Assembly (NCBI GenBank): GCA_022705325.1
Contig: JAKJER010000003.1
Span: forward strand, 62,001 to 126,000
DNA from: Planctomycetota bacterium
GTDB taxonomy: Bacteria > Planctomycetota > Phycisphaerae > SM23-33
DNA: 64,000 nt
Reading direction: 5' to 3'
Shown: positions 53,623 through 62,814 of the stretch, one piece after another
How positions within the stretch are numbered: the first letter of the stretch is position 1
How the letters are laid out: each line of letters opens with the position of its first letter
The notes under the pieces: model-generated
Databases searched by the model: none
The model's input: only the letters and a program-made list of their open reading frames with translations
Told to the model about the DNA's origin: nothing
Program-made: the position numbers and the translations under genes

Positions 53623-55272
53623 TCATCGCCACTCGTAAAGGAGCTTGATCTCCTTCTCGCCGAGTGCCCGGTTGACGAGGATCAACTCGTCGACGGCGTA
53701 GACCCAGATCTGGCCTCGCAGGCGAAGCGGCGTGTCGGCGGTCTGATACGCGTGGACGAAGCCCTTGCCGGCCTCGACGCCGTCAGTGAACCACCGCGCG
53801 ATCTTGCCGTCGTAGATCACCGCCTGATGATGCCATCGCGGGGAGTCCACCGGCGAGGCGGTTTTCCAGTCGTGCCCGTACCCGTAGCTCCACAGGAACC
53901 AGTGCTGCTCGTATGTTCCCAGACCGAACTGCCCGGCGGTACGGTTGCTGCCCCAGCCCAAGAACGCCCCCATCTTGCCGTGCGCGTACACCTTGCACCA
54001 GAAGACCACGCTGCGGGGGTGGCTGCCCTGGATGCCGATGTTTCGGACGGTGGTCAGGGAGTCGCCCTCGCCGGCAGGCGGAGGTCGCTTGGCCTTGCGG
54101 CGGCGGGCGGCAGGCGAGGTGACCGGGTCGCCCAGCAGCAGCGCCTGCCCTCGCTGCCCGCCAACCCACTCCCCCCCCTCCAGCAAGGCGTGGTTCTCAT
54201 TCCCGCTGAGGTCCTTGACATAGGTCTTGCCGTCCTTCTCCATGACAGCCGCCTCATCGAAGCTCATCGCCAGCACCGTACCTCGCGGGTAGGTCGTCCC
54301 GAGGCGGACCAGTCCTTCCTCTACCTCGCGGAGGCCCAGATCAGCCTGGACGCCCGGCACGTCCGGCGCGGGATGGAGCGAGCGATAGCGTTCCAGGCAC
54401 GACTTGGCCCGCCGCAACAGCACGAGCTTGCCCGCATTGCTGGTTCGCACCGACTCCTCCAGGCACCATCGCCCCAGTTCCAGGCATTCCTGTTCGGGCA
54501 GTTGCTCAACCGGCTGAAGCATCCGCGCGGCGACGGCCCGCAGCGCCGGGTCCAGTTCCCCCGTGACCAGTGCCGATGCCTCCTTGGCGGCGTCGAACTC
54601 GCACAGCAGCAGGCGCACGAGTTTGGCCCTGGCGGCCCCGCCGGGCGGCAGGTCGCCGGTCCGCGCTGACAGGAGCCTTCGCTCGTTCTCGGCCGTCTGG
54701 CGCACCATCGCGTCTTGCTGGAGGGCCTGGGCCAGACGCGTTCGCAGGGCGATCTCCCGGGCCTGTCCCGTACGGAGCGAGGCCTCCACTTCGCCCGCGC
54801 GGCGAAAATGGCCAAGGGACTCGGCGTACTGACCGGCGTCTCTGGCGGCGCGGGCGGCCTCCAGCAGCATCTCCAGGGAGGCCTCCGCAAGCCGGGCCTT
54901 GTCCGGGCCCTTGGCTTGACTCTGGCGCAGCAGGCACACCTGGAGAATCCGCTGTCGGGAGGAGGCCCCGTGCGAGGCGTCCATCTGCCCCAACAGGCGC
55001 ATCGCCTCGATGGCCGTCTCATAGCCCCCGGGATGCTTGATCCCGTGCTCGTACGCCTTGTCGCACAGCACGACCCGCAGGTCGTGTTGTCCGTGAAGCG
55101 AGCGGGCGGCCTCCAGGATCTTCCCCGCCAGCGCGGGCATATCCTGGAGCCTCGCCTTCGCTTCTTCGCGACCAAAGAGCTTGTCGTAGTCCTGGCGGGC
55201 GTCGGCGGCCGCTGCCCCGACCGACACGTACAGCACCATCCCCGCGAGAATCACACCTGTACGCCCGCGCAT
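53623..55272 (-). CDS. Secreted helical-repeat plus LamG-like protein
   Basis: 549 aa. ATG 55272 follows GGAAAGG; an ATG six codons upstream is less likely. After the signal peptide (GVILAGMVLYVSVGAAAA) a charged helical region of about 300 residues resembles TPR-like solenoids (LCDKAYEHGIKHPGGYETA, ARAARDAGQYAESLGHFRRA). From about residue 325 a LamG/concanavalin-A-like domain follows (GTVLAMSFDEAAVMEKDGK, DLSGNENHALLEGGEWVGG, WHHQAVIYDGKIARWFTDG, ELILVNRALGEKEIKLLYEW). It is a paralogue of the partial protein at 1-1416. Function is unknown; binding of carbohydrate or protein partners at the cell surface is inferred from the fold. Confidence 0.8.
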   Translation of the reverse strand: MRGRTGVILAGMVLYVSVGAAAADARQDYDKLFGREEAKARLQDMPALAGKILEAARSLHGQHDLRVVLCDKAYEHGIKHPGGYETAIEAMRLLGQMDASHGASSRQRILQVCLLRQSQAKGPDKARLAEASLEMLLEAARAARDAGQYAESLGHFRRAGEVEASLRTGQAREIALRTRLAQALQQDAMVRQTAENERRLLSARTGDLPPGGAARAKLVRLLLCEFDAAKEASALVTGELDPALRAVAARMLQPVEQLPEQECLELGRWCLEESVRTSNAGKLVLLRRAKSCLERYRSLHPAPDVPGVQADLGLREVEEGLVRLGTTYPRGTVLAMSFDEAAVMEKDGKTYVKDLSGNENHALLEGGEWVGGQRGQALLLGDPVTSPAARRRKAKRPPPAGEGDSLTTVRNIGIQGSHPRSVVFWCKVYAHGKMGAFLGWGSNRTAGQFGLGTYEQHWFLWSYGYGHDWKTASPVDSPRWHHQAVIYDGKIARWFTDGVEAGKGFVHAYQTADTPLRLRGQIWVYAVDELILVNRALGEKEIKLLYEWR

Positions 55273-55375
55273 GACTTGCCTTTCCGACAAAGGGTCTATG
55301 GAACTACGAGGCCCGCGGGAATGGATTATATCCTTCCCTCAGGCCCAGCACACCCACCAGCAGCCAGCCGCAAGA

Positions 55376-58036
55376 CTACTCTTCCACCAACTCGCCTTCG
55401 ATCACCCCGCCGTCCTTGCTACCGGCCTGGCCGGACGAGGCGGGTGCGTCTGTGGGCGTGAAGGTGAAGGTCTGGCCGTGGACGTCGACCAGGACGTGCT
55501 GGCCGTCGAGGATCTCGCCGCGGAGGATGCGGTCGGCCAGCGGATTCTCCAGCTTCTGCTGGATGATCCGCTTGAGCGGGCGGGCGCCGTAGGTCGGGTC
55601 GTAGCCGGTCTCGCCCAGCAAGGTCCGGGCGGCTTCGCCGACCTCCAGCGTGATCTGGCGGTCGGCCAGGCGGCGCGAGAGCAGGTCGACCTGGATCTCG
55701 ACGATCCGCGCGAGGTTCTCGCGGCTGAGGCTGTGGAAGACGACCACCTCGTCGATGCGGTTAAGGAACTCCGGGCGGAAGTGCTGCTTGAGTGCGTCCT
55801 GGAGTTGGGCCTCGATCTCCCACTGCTCGGCCCGGCGCGAGGCCAGGTCGCTGATGAACTGCGAGGCGATGTTGCTGGTCATGACGATCAGGGTGTTCTT
55901 GAAATCGACCGTGCGCCCCTGTCCGTCGGTCAACCGCCCGTCGTCCAGCACCTGGAGCAGGACGTTGAACACGTCGCGGTGGGCCTTTTCGACCTCGTCG
56001 AAGAGGATCACGCTGTAGGGGTGCCGGCGGACCGATTCGGTCAGCCGCCCGCCCTCTTCGTAGCCCACATATCCCGGCGGGGCGCCGATCAGGCGGGCCA
56101 CCGAGTGCTGCTCCATGAACTCGCTCATGTCGATGCGGATCATGGCGTCTTCGGTGTCGAAGAGCAGTTCGGCCAGGGCCTTGCACAGTTCGGTCTTGCC
56201 CACGCCGGTGGGGCCCAGGAACAGGAAGCTGCCGATGGGCCTGCGCGGATCGCCCAGCCCGGCGCGGTTGCGCCGCACGGCGTCGCTGACCACCCGCAAG
56301 GCCTCGTCCTGGCCCACGACGCGGCGGCGGAGTTGGTCTTCCATCTTCAGCAGCTTGTCCCGCTCGCTCTCCATGAGCTTGGCCACCGGGATGTGCGTCC
56401 ACTTGGCCACCACCTCCGCGATGTGCTCGGGGGTGACCTCCTCGCTGGTCAGGCCCCCGCCGTCCTGCTGGAGCCGGCTCAAGGCCTTCTCCTGGGCGTC
56501 CAACTCGGCCTGGAGGCTCCGCTGCTCGCCGTACTGGATGCGGGCAGCCGTCTCCAGGTCGCCGCGGCGCTGGGCCTGTTCCAGCTCGGTGCGCTTGGCC
56601 TCGATCTTCTCCTTCAGGCCCTGGATGCGCTTGAGGGCCCCCTGCTCGTTCTCCCAGCGGGCGTGGAGCTGGTCGAACTCGGCCTGGAGGTCGCCGAGTT
56701 GCTTCTCCAGGGCGACCAGGCGGTCCTTGCTGGCCTGGTCCTTCTCTTTGCGAAGGGCCTCGCGCTCGATCTGAAGCTGCATGATGCGGCGTTGGAGTTC
56801 GTCCATCTCGGCGGGCATGGAGTCGTTCTCGATCCGCAGCCGGCTGGCGGCCTCGTCGATGAGGTCGATGGCCTTATCGGGCAGGAAGCGGTCGGTGATG
56901 TAGCGGTGGCTCATGACGGCGGCAGCCACCAGGGCCGAGTCCTGGATCCGCACGCCGTGGTGGGCGTCGTAGCGGCCCTTGAGCCCGCGGAGGATGGCGA
57001 TGGTGTCCTCGACGCTGGGCTCGTCCACCAGCACGGGCTGGAAACGTCGCTCGAGGGCGGCGTCCTTCTCGACGTGCTTGCGGTACTCGTCCAGCGTGGT
57101 GGCGCCGATGCATCGCAGCTCGCCGCGGGCCAGGGCGGGCTTGATGAGGTTGCCCGCGGAGATGGCGCCCTCGGCCGCCCCCGCCCCCACCACCGTGTGC
57201 AGTTCGTCGATGAAGAGAATGATCCGTCCCTCGGACTCGGTGACATCCTTCAGGACGGCCTTGAGGCGGTCCTCGAACTCCCCGCGGAACTTGGCTCCGG
57301 CCAACAGGGCCCCCATGTCCAGGGCGATGACCGTCTTTCCCTGGAGCCCGGAGGGCACGTCGCCGTTGACGATCCGCTGGGCCAGGCCCTCGACGATGGC
57401 CGTCTTGCCCACGCCGGGCAGGCCGATCAGGACGGGGTTGTTCTTGGTCCGTCGGCTGAGCACCTGCATGACGCGGCGGACCTCGTCGTCGCGCCCGATG
57501 ACCGGGTCGAGCTTGCCGCGGCGGGCCATCTCGCACAGGTCGCGCCCGTAGCGTTCCAGGGCCTGGTACTTCTCCTCGGGGTTCTGGTCGGTCACGCGCT
57601 GGTTGCCGCGGATGTCCTTCATGGCGGCCACGATCGCCTCTCGCGAGGCCCCCAACGTGTCGAGGACCTGCCCGGCGGGGCTCTTCTCGCTCGCCAGGGC
57701 CAGCAGCAGATGCTCGACGGAGACATACTCGTCCTTCATCTCGCGGGCTTCCTTGTCGGCGCGGAGGAGGACGCTGTTGAGGGCGGGGTCCAGGGCCAGG
57801 CCGGCCTGTTCGCTCTGGCTGGGCAGGCGGCCGAGTTCGCTGCGGACGATGGAGCGAATGCGGTCGGCGGGGATACCGACCTTCTCGAGCAGGGCCCCGG
57901 CGAGCCCCCCCTCCTGCTCCAGCAGGGCTGCCAGCAGATGCAGAGGGGCGACCTGGGCGTGCCCGGACTCGCCGGCGATCGCCTGTGCGCCGGCCAGCGC
58001 TTCCTGGGCCTTGACTGTCAGTTTGTCCAAGCGCAT
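55376..58036 (-). CDS. clpB: ClpB disaggregase
   Basis: 886-aa hexameric AAA+ chaperone that pulls aggregated proteins apart together with the DnaK system. The N-terminal Clp repeat domain (about residues 1-145) is followed by nucleotide-binding domain 1 with Walker [16 protein letters not shown] (about 205) and Walker [17 protein letters not shown] long coiled-coil middle domain (about 400-530) characterises ClpB and not ClpA/C. Nucleotide-binding domain 2 has Walker [15 protein letters not shown] (about 606), Walker [12 protein letters not shown], and [13 protein letters not shown] near the end. The start follows GAGGTGA. No heat-shock operator (CIRCE or HAIR) was seen in the 240 nt upstream. 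It is single copy here; a core gene. Confidence 0.97.
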   Translation of the reverse strand: MRLDKLTVKAQEALAGAQAIAGESGHAQVAPLHLLAALLEQEGGLAGALLEKVGIPADRIRSIVRSELGRLPSQSEQAGLALDPALNSVLLRADKEAREMKDEYVSVEHLLLALASEKSPAGQVLDTLGASREAIVAAMKDIRGNQRVTDQNPEEKYQALERYGRDLCEMARRGKLDPVIGRDDEVRRVMQVLSRRTKNNPVLIGLPGVGKTAIVEGLAQRIVNGDVPSGLQGKTVIALDMGALLAGAKFRGEFEDRLKAVLKDVTESEGRIILFIDELHTVVGAGAAEGAISAGNLIKPALARGELRCIGATTLDEYRKHVEKDAALERRFQPVLVDEPSVEDTIAILRGLKGRYDAHHGVRIQDSALVAAAVMSHRYITDRFLPDKAIDLIDEAASRLRIENDSMPAEMDELQRRIMQLQIEREALRKEKDQASKDRLVALEKQLGDLQAEFDQLHARWENEQGALKRIQGLKEKIEAKRTELEQAQRRGDLETAARIQYGEQRSLQAELDAQEKALSRLQQDGGGLTSEEVTPEHIAEVVAKWTHIPVAKLMESERDKLLKMEDQLRRRVVGQDEALRVVSDAVRRNRAGLGDPRRPIGSFLFLGPTGVGKTELCKALAELLFDTEDAMIRIDMSEFMEQHSVARLIGAPPGYVGYEEGGRLTESVRRHPYSVILFDEVEKAHRDVFNVLLQVLDDGRLTDGQGRTVDFKNTLIVMTSNIASQFISDLASRRAEQWEIEAQLQDALKQHFRPEFLNRIDEVVVFHSLSRENLARIVEIQVDLLSRRLADRQITLEVGEAARTLLGETGYDPTYGARPLKRIIQQKLENPLADRILRGEILDGQHVLVDVHGQTFTFTPTDAPASSGQAGSKDGGVIEGELVEE

Positions 58037-58281
58037 GGTTCACCTCGCGGAACGGAGTCTATGCGCCGAGAAAAGGGCAAATGGCGTGCCGAACGCAAAC
58101 TATTGTCCAGAAAGCGATAAAGACGTGCGGCCCTGCCAGTCTGGCCCGCCGGGGCGCCCGGGCCTGCCAAGCTGACGGCCCGGATGGGAACCCTGACGAG
58201 AGACCGACGGATCGGGCGGTGGGGAACCGACTGGCGATCGCCGAAAGCGAAGAGGGCACAAATGGCGGCGGCGGCCGCCGG

Positions 58282-58476
58282 CTACCGCCGGACCGCGCCG
58301 CCACCCATGCTGCTGTCGATGTCCTCGAGCGCGTCATGCACCTTCTGAGCGTACTCGCACTTGTTCTCGCCCGTTGAGCTGCCCTGTGCGGACTGGTGGG
58401 AGCAATCGGCGATGTAGACGCCCGTCGCGAGCATGGCCACGATCACGATGAGGATCACCAGCTTCGGACCTAACAT
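58282..58476 (-). CDS. Small exported or membrane-anchored protein
   Basis: 64 aa. The start ATG has an excellent ribosome site (AAGGAGGG 6 nt upstream), the best argument that it is real. The N-terminus is one hydrophobic helix (LVILIVIVAMLATGVYIADC). The rest is polar and acidic (SSTGENKCEYAQKVHDALED) and has two cysteines, one after the helix. It could be a lipoprotein-like or tail-anchored small protein. It has no relatives that I recognise. It lies alone between clpB and mutS2. Confidence 0.65.
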   Translation of the reverse strand: MLGPKLVILIVIVAMLATGVYIADCSHQSAQGSSTGENKCEYAQKVHDALEDIDSSMGGGAVRR

Positions 58477-58652
58477 GTTGCCCTCCTTGCGGGTTCCTGG
58501 ACCCGCGGCAATGTCGGTTCGAACGGAACGTACGATTCCCCCGGGTCAGGGGCAAACCAAACGGCGGAAACGACTCCAAGGCGACCGGGCGGATGACACA
58601 GCCCGGCCCGCCAGCCACACAGGAAACCGCGTCGTGCCTGCCCCTTTTTCCT

Positions 58653-58679
58653 TTGCCAACGCCGGGTTCATGCTATAAA
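58653..58679 (+). promoter_or_regulatory. Candidate promoter for mutS2
   Basis: TTGCCA (58653-58658) and TATAAA (58674-58679) with a 15-bp spacer, 37 nt before GTG 58716. The -10 is in a small AT-rich patch. Confidence 0.45.
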
Positions 58680-58715
58680 TACTCTGTTCCCGGGGCGGAA
58701 GGATACAGGACATCT

Positions 58716-61610
58716 GTGGACTCATTTACGCTGAACAAAGTGGAGTTTGACGCCGTTCGCCACATCCTGGCGGGTTATTGCAGTTGCAGCCTGGGCAAGA
58801 CGGTGGCGATGCACATCACCCCGTCCCGCACACCCGCGACCATCGAGTTGTGGCTGAACCAGGTCTCGCAGATGGTGGCGGCCGTCCGGGACGTCTCGCC
58901 GCCTCCGTTTGGCGGGGTGACGGACATCACGGCACACCTTGAACGGGCCCGCCCGGGCGGCGGGGCGGACGGCAACGACTTCGCCACGATCGCCTCCACG
59001 CTGGAAGGCGCCCACAACGTCCGCACGTACCTCGAGCGACTGGACGAGCGGCTGGACCTGCTTCGCGAGCTGGCGGGCGGGATCGGCAACTTCGAAGGTG
59101 AGGTGCGGGCGATCCATTCCACCGTCGACAGCGACGGTCGGGTCCGCGACGAGGCCTCGCAGCGCCTCGCGGACATCCGTCAGCAGATCGCCCAGACCAC
59201 GCAGCACATCCACGACGTCATCTACGGCTACCTTCGCGATCCGGAGGTCTCCCGGCTGCTTCAGAACCCCACCGTGACGCTGCACGGCGACCGCTACGTC
59301 CTGCCGGTCAAGGCGGAGAACCGCGGGCGCCTGAGCGGGGTGGTGCACCGGGCGTCGAATACGGGCGCCACGGTCTTCGTCGAGCCCAACGCCAGCGTCG
59401 AGTTGAACAACCGCCTGGCCGACCTGTGCGAGGACGAGCGACGCGAGGTGCAGCGCCTGCTGAGCCAGTTGGCCCTGCGAGTGTCGGCGCGGGACGAGGA
59501 AATCGCCGCCGCGCTCCGCCACCTGGCGCAGGTGGACCTGCTGTCGGCCAAGGCGCAGTATGCCTACCAGTTCGACATGACCTGTCCGGAGATGGCCGAG
59601 CGCGGGCCGCTCCAACTCACCCAGGCCCGCCACCCGCTGCTGGTGGACCAGGCCCACCGCCAGGAGAAGTCGGGCGTGGCCCCGGACCGCCGCCACCCGG
59701 TCGTGCCGATCGACGTCCGCCTGGGCAGCGACTTCGACCTGCTGGTGATCACCGGGTCGAACACCGGCGGCAAGACCGTCACGCTCAAGACGGTGGCGAT
59801 GCTGGCCCTGATGGCCCAGAGCGGGATGCACATCCCGGTCCAGCGGGGCTCGAAGCTGCCGATCTTCCGCGACATCTTCATCGACGTGGGCGACGAGCAA
59901 TCGCTCCAGCAGTCGCTGAGCACCTTCGGGGCCCACATCAAGCGGATCCGCTACATCCTGGGGAAGATCGATCGCAACTGCCTGGTCCTCCTGGACGAAC
60001 TGGGCAGCGGCACCGACCCCGACGAGGGCGCCGCCATCGGGCAGGCCATCCTCGACGAACTGCGGGGCGTCGGCTGCCTCGGCATGGCCACCACGCACCT
60101 GTCGGCCCTGAAGGCCTACGCCTACAACCACGAGCGGGTGGACAACGCCTCGGTCGAGTTCGACGTGGAGACGCTCAGCCCGACCTACCGCCTCCAGATC
60201 GGCACGCCGGGCGAAAGCCACGCCATCGCCGTCGCCCAGCGGCTGGGCATGCCCAAGCGGATCACGTCGGCCTCCCGAAAGCACATGGGCGAGCAGCACA
60301 AACAATTCCGCCGGGCCATCCAGGCCACCAGCGTCGCCCGCCAGAGCGCCGAGCAGGCCCGCAGCGAGGCCCTGGAAACCCAACTCGAAGCGCAGACCCA
60401 GCTCGAGGCTTACCAGTCCAAGCTGGCCGACCTCCACCGACTCCGCGAGGAGTTTGAGACCTGGCTGGCCTCGCTCAACGAACTGAAGAAGGGCGACGAG
60501 GTCATGGTCCCCTCGCTCAAGAAGACCGGGCATCTGGTCCGGCTGGAACTGCACCGCCAGATCGCCGTCGTCGACGCCGACAGCGTCCAGGTCGAGGTGC
60601 CCCTCCGCGAACTCATGCCCGACCTGGGCCAGCATGACGTCCGCGAGCAGATCTCCGCCATGCGAAAGCAGATCCTCGACCAGGCCGGCCAGACGCAGGC
60701 CGCCATGGCCGAGGCCAGGCGCCTCCAGGAGGAGTACCAGCGCAGCCTCCACCAGCAGCAGGAGCGCGGGCGACAGTTCGACAACTGGCTGTCGGCCATC
60801 GCCCGCCTGAAGGTCGGCGACGAAGTATCCATAGCCAAGAAGCCCGGCCGGGCCAGGGTGCTCATGCTGGACCTGGGCGGGTTGCGGGCAACGGTCGAGA
60901 GCGAACTGGGCCAGGAGGTGATCTCGCTGCAGGACCTCTTCCCACAGACCGGCCCGTTCGCCCACCTGCCCCCGCCCTCCGCGCGTCCGGAACGCCCGCC
61001 CCGCCGCGGACACGAGCAGCGCGGCCAGCGCCGTGACGACCGCGGCGGCGACCGCCGCCAGGGCCCGGAGCAGCGAGGCCAGGCCGCCCAGCGCGACCAT
61101 CATCGCCCTCCGCGCGAACCGCGCGAGCCGCAGCCCGACCGCCCCATGGAACGCCGCAGCCCCGAAACCCATTCCGCCCAGGCCAGCCGAGAGGCCGTCC
61201 TCGCCCTGAAGCCCGGGCAGCAGGTCTATGTCGTCCCCTTCCACAAGCGGGCCACCCTTATCCGCATCAATGCGGAAAAGGAACTGGCCGTCGTCCAGTC
61301 CGGCATCTTCGAGATGGAACTGCCGCTGGCCGACCTCGAGCCGGTCAAGGACCTCCGCCCGGAGAAGAGCGAGCGGCACGAAAAGGGCCCGGGTCGAGAC
61401 AAAGCCCCAGGCCGCGACAAGAACGCTCCGCGAACCCGCGACGAGCGAGGCGGACCCGGCGAAGGCAGAGCTCATGAAGCAACCGCCCCGCAAGGAAAGA
61501 CGCCTGATGAACAACAGGAGTCCGTGCAGAAAGAGCAAGGGCAATTGGCCGAGGACAACGAACACCCGAGAGAAGATGAGACTCTCCCTCCAGCAACAGG
61601 TGGCGAGTAG
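58716..61610 (+). CDS. mutS2: MutS2-like ATPase without a recognisable Smr domain
   Basis: 964 aa from GTG 58716 (AGGA 5 nt upstream). The MutS core (clamp and ATPase) is clear: Walker A T346-G-S-N-T-G-G-K-T354, Walker B LVLLDELGSGTDPDEGAA (D427, E428), then TTHLSALKAYAYNHERVDNAS. MutS2 binds branched DNA or stalled ribosomes, and its C-terminal Smr domain is a nuclease. That domain (LDLRG and HGxGxG motifs) is absent here. Instead three KOW-like repeats occur (about 590-640, 698-745, 831-875; LKKGDEVMVPS, LKVGDEVSIAKK, LKPGQQVYVVPF), with an Arg/His/Pro-rich linker before the third and a charged tail. It may thus be a DNA/RNA-binding clamp without the nuclease, or one helped by a partner. 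Confidence 0.88.
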   Translation: MDSFTLNKVEFDAVRHILAGYCSCSLGKTVAMHITPSRTPATIELWLNQVSQMVAAVRDVSPPPFGGVTDITAHLERARPGGGADGNDFATIASTLEGAHNVRTYLERLDERLDLLRELAGGIGNFEGEVRAIHSTVDSDGRVRDEASQRLADIRQQIAQTTQHIHDVIYGYLRDPEVSRLLQNPTVTLHGDRYVLPVKAENRGRLSGVVHRASNTGATVFVEPNASVELNNRLADLCEDERREVQRLLSQLALRVSARDEEIAAALRHLAQVDLLSAKAQYAYQFDMTCPEMAERGPLQLTQARHPLLVDQAHRQEKSGVAPDRRHPVVPIDVRLGSDFDLLVITGSNTGGKTVTLKTVAMLALMAQSGMHIPVQRGSKLPIFRDIFIDVGDEQSLQQSLSTFGAHIKRIRYILGKIDRNCLVLLDELGSGTDPDEGAAIGQAILDELRGVGCLGMATTHLSALKAYAYNHERVDNASVEFDVETLSPTYRLQIGTPGESHAIAVAQRLGMPKRITSASRKHMGEQHKQFRRAIQATSVARQSAEQARSEALETQLEAQTQLEAYQSKLADLHRLREEFETWLASLNELKKGDEVMVPSLKKTGHLVRLELHRQIAVVDADSVQVEVPLRELMPDLGQHDVREQISAMRKQILDQAGQTQAAMAEARRLQEEYQRSLHQQQERGRQFDNWLSAIARLKVGDEVSIAKKPGRARVLMLDLGGLRATVESELGQEVISLQDLFPQTGPFAHLPPPSARPERPPRRGHEQRGQRRDDRGGDRRQGPEQRGQAAQRDHHRPPREPREPQPDRPMERRSPETHSAQASREAVLALKPGQQVYVVPFHKRATLIRINAEKELAVVQSGIFEMELPLADLEPVKDLRPEKSERHEKGPGRDKAPGRDKNAPRTRDERGGPGEGRAHEATAPQGKTPDEQQESVQKEQGQLAEDNEHPREDETLPPATGGE

Positions 61611-61696
61611 ACCACTATTGTTAATGCAGTGATGAACAGAAGTCTTCTTCCGTTGCGCAGAGAAGGCAGGGCTGCTGTCTACTCAAGGATGGAATC

Positions 61697-62512
61697 ATGA
61701 CTGAACCACTATCGCTGATCGCAGTGGCTGCGGCCGTTGGTGGTGCTGCGGGGAAGTTTGTCGAGAAAGCCTGGGAATCCGGGGAGAAATGGATAAAGAC
61801 CTACTTCGCGGACCACCGCCCTAAGGCCATAGCCCAAGCCAACGCTAACTCGGCCAGTTTCTTGCAGGAACTGGCCCAGCGTATTAAGGCACTTGAAGAT
61901 GGTGCATCGGCGTCGAAACCACAAATCGAATCGGCGCAAGACCACCCCGAATTCTCAGTTGCCCTTCAGCGAGCAGTGCTGACTGCTGCTCAGACCGAAG
62001 ATCCCGAGAAGCATCAGTTACTAGCGCGGGTTCTTGCTGACCGCCTAGCTGCCAAACCTGAGGGCATGCGCGCAATGGCGGCCAAGTTAGCCATTGATGC
62101 AATCGGATTGATGACTCCTGGTCAACTGCGGTTGCTTGGCTTGGTCGCGGAGATTCGGTACATAAGACCCATGACCCCTCTGCAGGCAGATACGTTTCGG
62201 GAGTGGTTCGACCGCCGATTTTCGCCTTACGTCGAGGTCTCGTTCAACAATCTCGACCTCCTCCACCTTGAGGCTTTGTCCTGCTTGAGGTCCATACCTT
62301 TTATTTCAAGGGATTTGCGGACCATTCTCAAAGAGAAGGTCCCTTTCGAGATTGAGCCTGTCATACTGGAAGGCCCGCCGGGAAGCATAGTAATGGCCCT
62401 GTGGAACCGGGGACTCCAGAGCGTAGACCTTACTTCTGTGGGGCAGCTCCTTGGTGTATACGTTTCCGACCTTCTGACAGGGACTACTACGGAGTTCACC
62501 GGGTGGAACTAG
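61697..62512 (+). CDS. Soluble orphan protein
   Basis: 271 aa with AAGGATGGA before ATG 61697. No signal peptide; the first 30 residues are mildly hydrophobic (SLIAVAAAVGGAAGKFVEKA). The body is helical and contains PEFSVALQRAVLTAAQTEDP and EKHQLLARVLADRLAAKPEG, a pattern reminiscent of the LPO_1073/Vpar_1526-type proteins; this is a tentative memory, not a firm call. No enzyme motif seen. G+C is clearly lower than in mutS2, suggesting later acquisition. A strong terminator follows at 62670-62712. Confidence 0.6.
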   Translation: MTEPLSLIAVAAAVGGAAGKFVEKAWESGEKWIKTYFADHRPKAIAQANANSASFLQELAQRIKALEDGASASKPQIESAQDHPEFSVALQRAVLTAAQTEDPEKHQLLARVLADRLAAKPEGMRAMAAKLAIDAIGLMTPGQLRLLGLVAEIRYIRPMTPLQADTFREWFDRRFSPYVEVSFNNLDLLHLEALSCLRSIPFISRDLRTILKEKVPFEIEPVILEGPPGSIVMALWNRGLQSVDLTSVGQLLGVYVSDLLTGTTTEFTGWN

Positions 62513-62669
62513 CGCCTCGGGTGGGCGCAGTGCGTTTCTGCGATGGTCCTGGATGGACTCAGGGATCTCCCCGTGCGAATTTTCTCCCGCGTTAACTCAG
62601 GTCGGTCCCCCGAATGACGACATACGGGGTAGATTCATCGCCCCAATAGGGACAACAGAATCGGAGGCG

Positions 62670-62712
62670 ACAGGCTCGGGATAAGCCAATGTATCCCGGG
62701 CCTGTTCTTTTT
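62670..62712 (+). terminator. Strong hairpin terminator
   Basis: ACAGGCTCGGGATA (62670-62683) pairs with TATCCCGGGCCTGT (62692-62705) except for one G-T wobble; the loop is 8 nt, and TTCTTTTT follows. It ends the transcript of the gene at 61697-62512. The window contains few hairpins this good. Confidence 0.88.
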
Positions 62713-62715
62713 CCA

Positions 62716-62762
62716 CGAATTCCGCGAATTGCACGAATCGGGCGAATTACGCCAATTTCACG
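62716..62762. repeat. Degenerate GAATT microrepeat
   Basis: Four or five imperfect units built around CGAATT, each about 9-14 nt long (CGAATTCCG, CGAATTGCA, CGAATCGGG, CGAATTACG, CCAATTTCA). It lies just after the terminator in the short gap before the LptF/G gene. Similar degenerate GAATT arrays are, to my recollection, seen in planctomycete and other intergenic DNA. Confidence 0.6.
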
Positions 62763-62814
62763 CAAGGTACAAACCACACGAGTCAAGTGAAGGGATCGGG
62801 CGGGAGAAGGCCTG

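Noticed and set aside
55271..58120. 949-codon forward open frame opposite clpB
   Set aside because: It is the antisense shadow of clpB, whose two ATPase domains are complete.
58037..58281. CIRCE or HAIR heat-shock operator before clpB
   Set aside because: No TTAGCACTC-type inverted repeat or HAIR motif was found on either strand.
58722..61565. 947-codon reverse open frame opposite mutS2
   Set aside because: Long antisense frames are common in GC-rich DNA; mutS2 has unmistakable Walker motifs on the forward strand.
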